NCBI GenBank assembly: GCA_963794615.1
Contig: CAWCEP010000017.1
Coordinates: 1 to 64,000, forward strand
Direction: 5' to 3'
Origin: Chersky-840 sp963794615
GTDB taxonomy: Bacteria > Actinomycetota > Acidimicrobiia > Acidimicrobiales > UBA8190
DNA length: 64,000 nucleotides
The notes beneath the pieces are model-generated. The model had not been told where the DNA came from and ran no database searches. It saw only the letters and a program-made list of their open reading frames with translations. Position numbers and translations under genes: made by a program. This document shows, piece after piece, positions 61,891 through 64,000 of the stretch (position 1 is the first letter of the stretch; every line of letters starts with the position of its first letter).

Positions 61891-63074
61891 TGGACTTCAC
61901 CTTCACCGAGGAGCAGCAGGCGGTGGCCGAAGCCGCCGCGGCGATCTTCCAGGGCATGGCCGACGTCGAGCGGCTGGCCGAGATCGAGGCCGGTGACGAC
62001 CGCTTCGACGAGGCGCTGTGGACCGAGCTCGCCAGGGCGAACTTGCTCGCCCTCGCCATCCCCGAGGAGCACGGCGGATCAGGTCTCGGTCTGACCGAGT
62101 TGTGTCTGGTGCTCGAGCAACAGGGTCGCGCCGTGGCCCCGGTGCCGTTGTGGGCGACGGTGGTGCTCGGCGCGATGGCGCTGGCGCACTTCGGCACCCC
62201 CGAGCAACAGGCCCGCTGGCTCCCGGCCGTGGCCGCCGGTGATGTCCGGCTCTCCGCCGCGCTCAACGAGGTGGCCGCCAGCGCCCGCAACCACCCGACC
62301 GTGCGCGCCGAGCGCGACGGATCGGGATGGCGGATGCACGGGACCGCTTTCGCCGTTCCCCAGGCGCACCTGGCGGCACGCGTCCTCGTCCCCGCCGCCG
62401 TGGACGGAGCCCCCGACGACGGCACCGTCGTGGCCCTCGTCGACCCGACGGGCCCGGGCGCCACCGTGGAGCGGGCCACGACGACCGACCACCAGATCCA
62501 TCCCCACGTCCATCTCGACGGGGCGCCCGTCGGGTCGGGCGACATCGTGGCCGGACCTCGTGACGGCGCCGGCGCGGTGGCGTGGATGCTCGACCGGGCC
62601 CGCACCGGGCTGTGTGCCATCCAGCTGGGTGTGACCGAGGAAGCGGTCCGACGCGCCGCCTCGTACCTCAACCAGCGTCACCAATTCGGCCGCCCCCTGT
62701 CGTCGTTCCAGGGGACCATGCTGCGCGCCGCCGACGCCTACATCGACACCGAGGCCATCCGGGTCACGACGTGGCAGGCGGCGTGGCGCATCGACGAGGG
62801 CCTCCCCGCCACCGAAGCCGTGGCCGTCGCCCACTGGTGGGCGTCGGAGGCGGGCCAGCGGGTGGTGCACGCCACCCAGCACCTCCACGGAGGACTGGGG
62901 GCCGACATCTCCTACCCGATCCACCGATATTTCCTGTGGGGCAAGCAGATCGAGTTGATGTTGCAAGGCCCGAGCGCCGAGCTCTCCCGTCTGGGGTCGC
63001 TGCTGGCGACGCGGCTGCGCAGCGCGTCGGCCGACGCCTCGACGCCGCGCCTGGCCCGGGTGGAGGGACCGTGA
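61890..63074 (+). CDS. fadE28: Acyl-CoA dehydrogenase, FadE28 (ChsE1)-like
   Basis: A 394-residue protein, intact, somewhat longer than mycobacterial FadE28 (339). DFTFTEEQQAVAEAAAAIF, LALAIPEEHGGSGLGLTELCLVLEQQGR and LGVTEEAVRRAASYLNQRHQFGRPLSSFQ give the fold. QHLHGGLGADISYPIHRYFLWGKQ matches FadE28 HLHGGMGMDVTYPMHRYY. ChsE1 lacks a full FAD site alone and completes it with ChsE2. ATG 61890 overlaps the ChsH2 stop (TGATG). Its own stop overlaps ChsH1 (GTGA). Confidence 0.9.
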   Translation: MDFTFTEEQQAVAEAAAAIFQGMADVERLAEIEAGDDRFDEALWTELARANLLALAIPEEHGGSGLGLTELCLVLEQQGRAVAPVPLWATVVLGAMALAHFGTPEQQARWLPAVAAGDVRLSAALNEVAASARNHPTVRAERDGSGWRMHGTAFAVPQAHLAARVLVPAAVDGAPDDGTVVALVDPTGPGATVERATTTDHQIHPHVHLDGAPVGSGDIVAGPRDGAGAVAWMLDRARTGLCAIQLGVTEEAVRRAASYLNQRHQFGRPLSSFQGTMLRAADAYIDTEAIRVTTWQAAWRIDEGLPATEAVAVAHWWASEAGQRVVHATQHLHGGLGADISYPIHRYFLWGKQIELMLQGPSAELSRLGSLLATRLRSASADASTPRLARVEGP

Positions 63075-63535
63075 GCGCGGTGCGTGCCGACACCCTCCGC
63101 TTCGAGGACGTGGCGGTGGGCGACACCCTGCCCGACCTCGTCATCCCGCTGACCCGGACCCTCATCGTGGCCACGGCCATCGCCTCGCGCGACTACCAGG
63201 ACGTCCACCACGACCCGGGCCTGGCCGTCGAGCGGGGGTCGCCCGACATCTTCATGAACATCTTGAGCACCAACGGACTGGTGGGCCGCTTCGTGACCGA
63301 CTGGGCCGGGCCCGGCGCCCGCATCGAGTCGGTCTCGATCCGTCTCGGGGCGCCGAACTACCCGGGCGACACCATGACCCTGACCGGCACCGTGACCGGC
63401 GCCGAGGTCCCGGCCGGGCGTGACGACGGCCGGGCTGTCGTCGAGGTGGCGGTGCGCGGCGCCAACAGCCGCGGCGACCACGTGACCGGCACCGTGCGCC
63501 TGTCGGTCCCCCGTGACGGTGCGGGCCCATCATGA
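63071..63535 (+). CDS. chsH1: ChsH1-like MaoC enoyl-CoA hydratase subunit
   Basis: A 154-residue hot-dog-fold protein. IVATAIASRDYQDVHHDPGLAVERGSPDIFMNILSTNGLVGRFVTDWAGPGARIESVSIRLG matches mycobacterial ChsH1 almost position for position, including the hydratase D-x-x-x-x-H dyad in RDYQDVHHD. The end GDHVTGTVRLSV is also conserved. It hydrates the C22 double bond of the final side-chain CoA ester together with ChsH2. Start GTG 63071 overlaps the FadE28 stop by four bases. Confidence 0.93.
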   Translation: MSAVRADTLRFEDVAVGDTLPDLVIPLTRTLIVATAIASRDYQDVHHDPGLAVERGSPDIFMNILSTNGLVGRFVTDWAGPGARIESVSIRLGAPNYPGDTMTLTGTVTGAEVPAGRDDGRAVVEVAVRGANSRGDHVTGTVRLSVPRDGAGPS

Positions 63536-63545
63536 GGCCCGCGTC

Positions 63546-64000
63546 ATGAGCGCGAGGCCCCCCCGCCACCACACGTTCGCGGGTACCACCGCCATCAGCG
63601 GGATCGGCGCCACGGAATTCTCCAAGGAGTCGGGTCGCAGCGAGCTCCGCCTCGCCGCGGAGGCGGTTCGGAGCGCGCTCGACGACGCCGGCCTGGCCGC
63701 CTCGGATGTCGACGGCCTCGTCACCTTCGCGGCGGACACGAACCCCGAGATCGAGGTGGCCCGCACCCTGGGCATGGGCGACCTCACCTTCTTCAGCCGC
63801 ATCCACTACGGCGGCGGGGCGGCGTGTGCGACCGTCCACCAAGCCGCCATGGCCGTCGCCAGCGGCGTGGCCGACGTGGTGGTGTGCTACCGGGCCTTCA
63901 ACGAACGCTCCGGGCACCGCTTCGGGACCGGCGTGCAAGGGCGCGCCCCCATCGCCAACGCCGAGAACGCCCACTTCTCGTGGTACGCGCCGCAGGGGCT
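63546..64000 (+). CDS. ltp2: Ltp2-like lipid-transfer/aldolase protein, 3' end beyond window
   Basis: The first 151 codons are visible, from ATG 63546, and run open to the edge. ISGIGATEFSKESGRSELRLAAEAVRSALDDAGL, then LTFFSRIHYGGGAACATVHQAAMAVASGVADVVVCYRAFNERSG match mycobacterial Ltp2 (Rv3540c) closely. Ltp2 is a thiolase-fold protein that acts with ChsH2 as a retro-aldolase, releasing propionyl-CoA and leaving the steroid rings with a C17 ketone. The ATG lies 11 bases after the ChsH1 stop. A tandem ATG at 63532 opens only five codons. The end of the gene lies to the right of this window. Confidence 0.92.
   Translation, partial: MSARPPRHHTFAGTTAISGIGATEFSKESGRSELRLAAEAVRSALDDAGLAASDVDGLVTFAADTNPEIEVARTLGMGDLTFFSRIHYGGGAACATVHQAAMAVASGVADVVVCYRAFNERSGHRFGTGVQGRAPIANAENAHFSWYAPQG

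Noticed and set aside
61746..63074. ChsH2 tail fused in frame to FadE28
   Set aside because: The ATG at 61890 starts a typical dehydrogenase N-terminus, and a TGA overlaps it in the adjacent frame. The apparent fusion comes from an indel in the ChsH2 end.
1..64000. tRNA, rRNA, riboswitch or mobile element
   Set aside because: No cloverleaf with TTCGA-type loop, no conserved rRNA blocks, no transposase motif or terminal inverted repeats with target duplications were seen by eye. A covariance-model search would be decisive.

Overview
The window is high-GC DNA (roughly 70% by eye) with GTG starts, frequent 4-base GTGA/ATGA overlaps between genes, a BldD-type regulator, a mycothiol-type DinB protein, a wax ester synthase, four probable F420 enzymes and KstR-like operators. 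Together these point to an actinomycete. The mix fits an uncultured Acidimicrobiia-type lineage better than Streptomyces or Mycobacterium, but this is inference without a phylogeny. I see no rRNA, tRNA, CRISPR array, phage or insertion sequence.

Data quality matters here. At least twenty genes read as intact proteins only if one or more single-base indels are allowed, mostly in short G or C runs. They cluster at about 18-25 kb and 43-62 kb. Conserved motifs continue on both sides of each break, so I treat these as frameshifted genes that are probably assembly errors, and give each as one spanning feature.

Layout. 0-9.5 kb: zinc-ribbon protein (cut by the edge), small barrel protein, DUF4242-cyclase fusion, WS/DGAT acyltransferase, deazaflavin nitroreductase, Gfo/Idh/MocA oxidoreductase, a hydrolase with an unusual N-terminus and a secreted beta-helix protein. 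9.7-15.1 kb (minus): a tightly spaced run of PLP lyase, FGGY kinase, MFS transporter, VOC protein and deazaflavin reductase. 15.3-16.6 kb: a DUF6817-like protein and a BldD homologue with an altered c-di-GMP signature. 16.6-21.4 kb (minus): aldo/keto reductase, HAD hydrolase, beta-glucosidase, 5'-3' exonuclease, GNAT. 21.6-26.7 kb (plus): an operon of acyl-CoA ligase, dimeric-barrel proteins, SDR and ThuA-like protein. 26.8-32.7 kb: L,D-transpeptidase, SRPBCC, two alpha/beta hydrolases (one a probable haloalkane dehalogenase), SnoaL, and an ECF sigma factor with a DinB/MPI partner. 33.3-41.4 kb: an FtsX permease, an ABC ATPase fused to a cyclic-nucleotide-binding domain, a GT1 glycosyltransferase, a FemAB/BioF2-like acyltransferase, a large permease and a methyltransferase. 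41.7-44.2 kb: small genes and a DapA-family enzyme.

The most coherent system is steroid side-chain degradation. At 44.2-50.1 kb an acyl-CoA ligase, thiolase and a FadE26/FadE27-like acyl-CoA dehydrogenase pair flank a KstR-type operator. At 58.1-64 kb a CYP125-like P450 diverges from FadE29 (ChsE2), ChsH2, FadE28 (ChsE1), ChsH1 and Ltp2 homologues. This is the gene set of the mycobacterial igr operon in a rearranged order, with two more KstR-like sites in the divergent promoter. The predicted sequence is C26 oxidation, CoA activation, dehydrogenation by heteromeric acyl-CoA dehydrogenases, hydration, and retro-aldol release of the last side-chain fragment. Between these two loci lie a saccharopine-dehydrogenase-like protein, a phospholipase-C-like phosphoesterase, a second ECF sigma factor with its membrane partner, a zincin, a PEP-mutase-family enzyme and two LLM F420 oxidoreductases.
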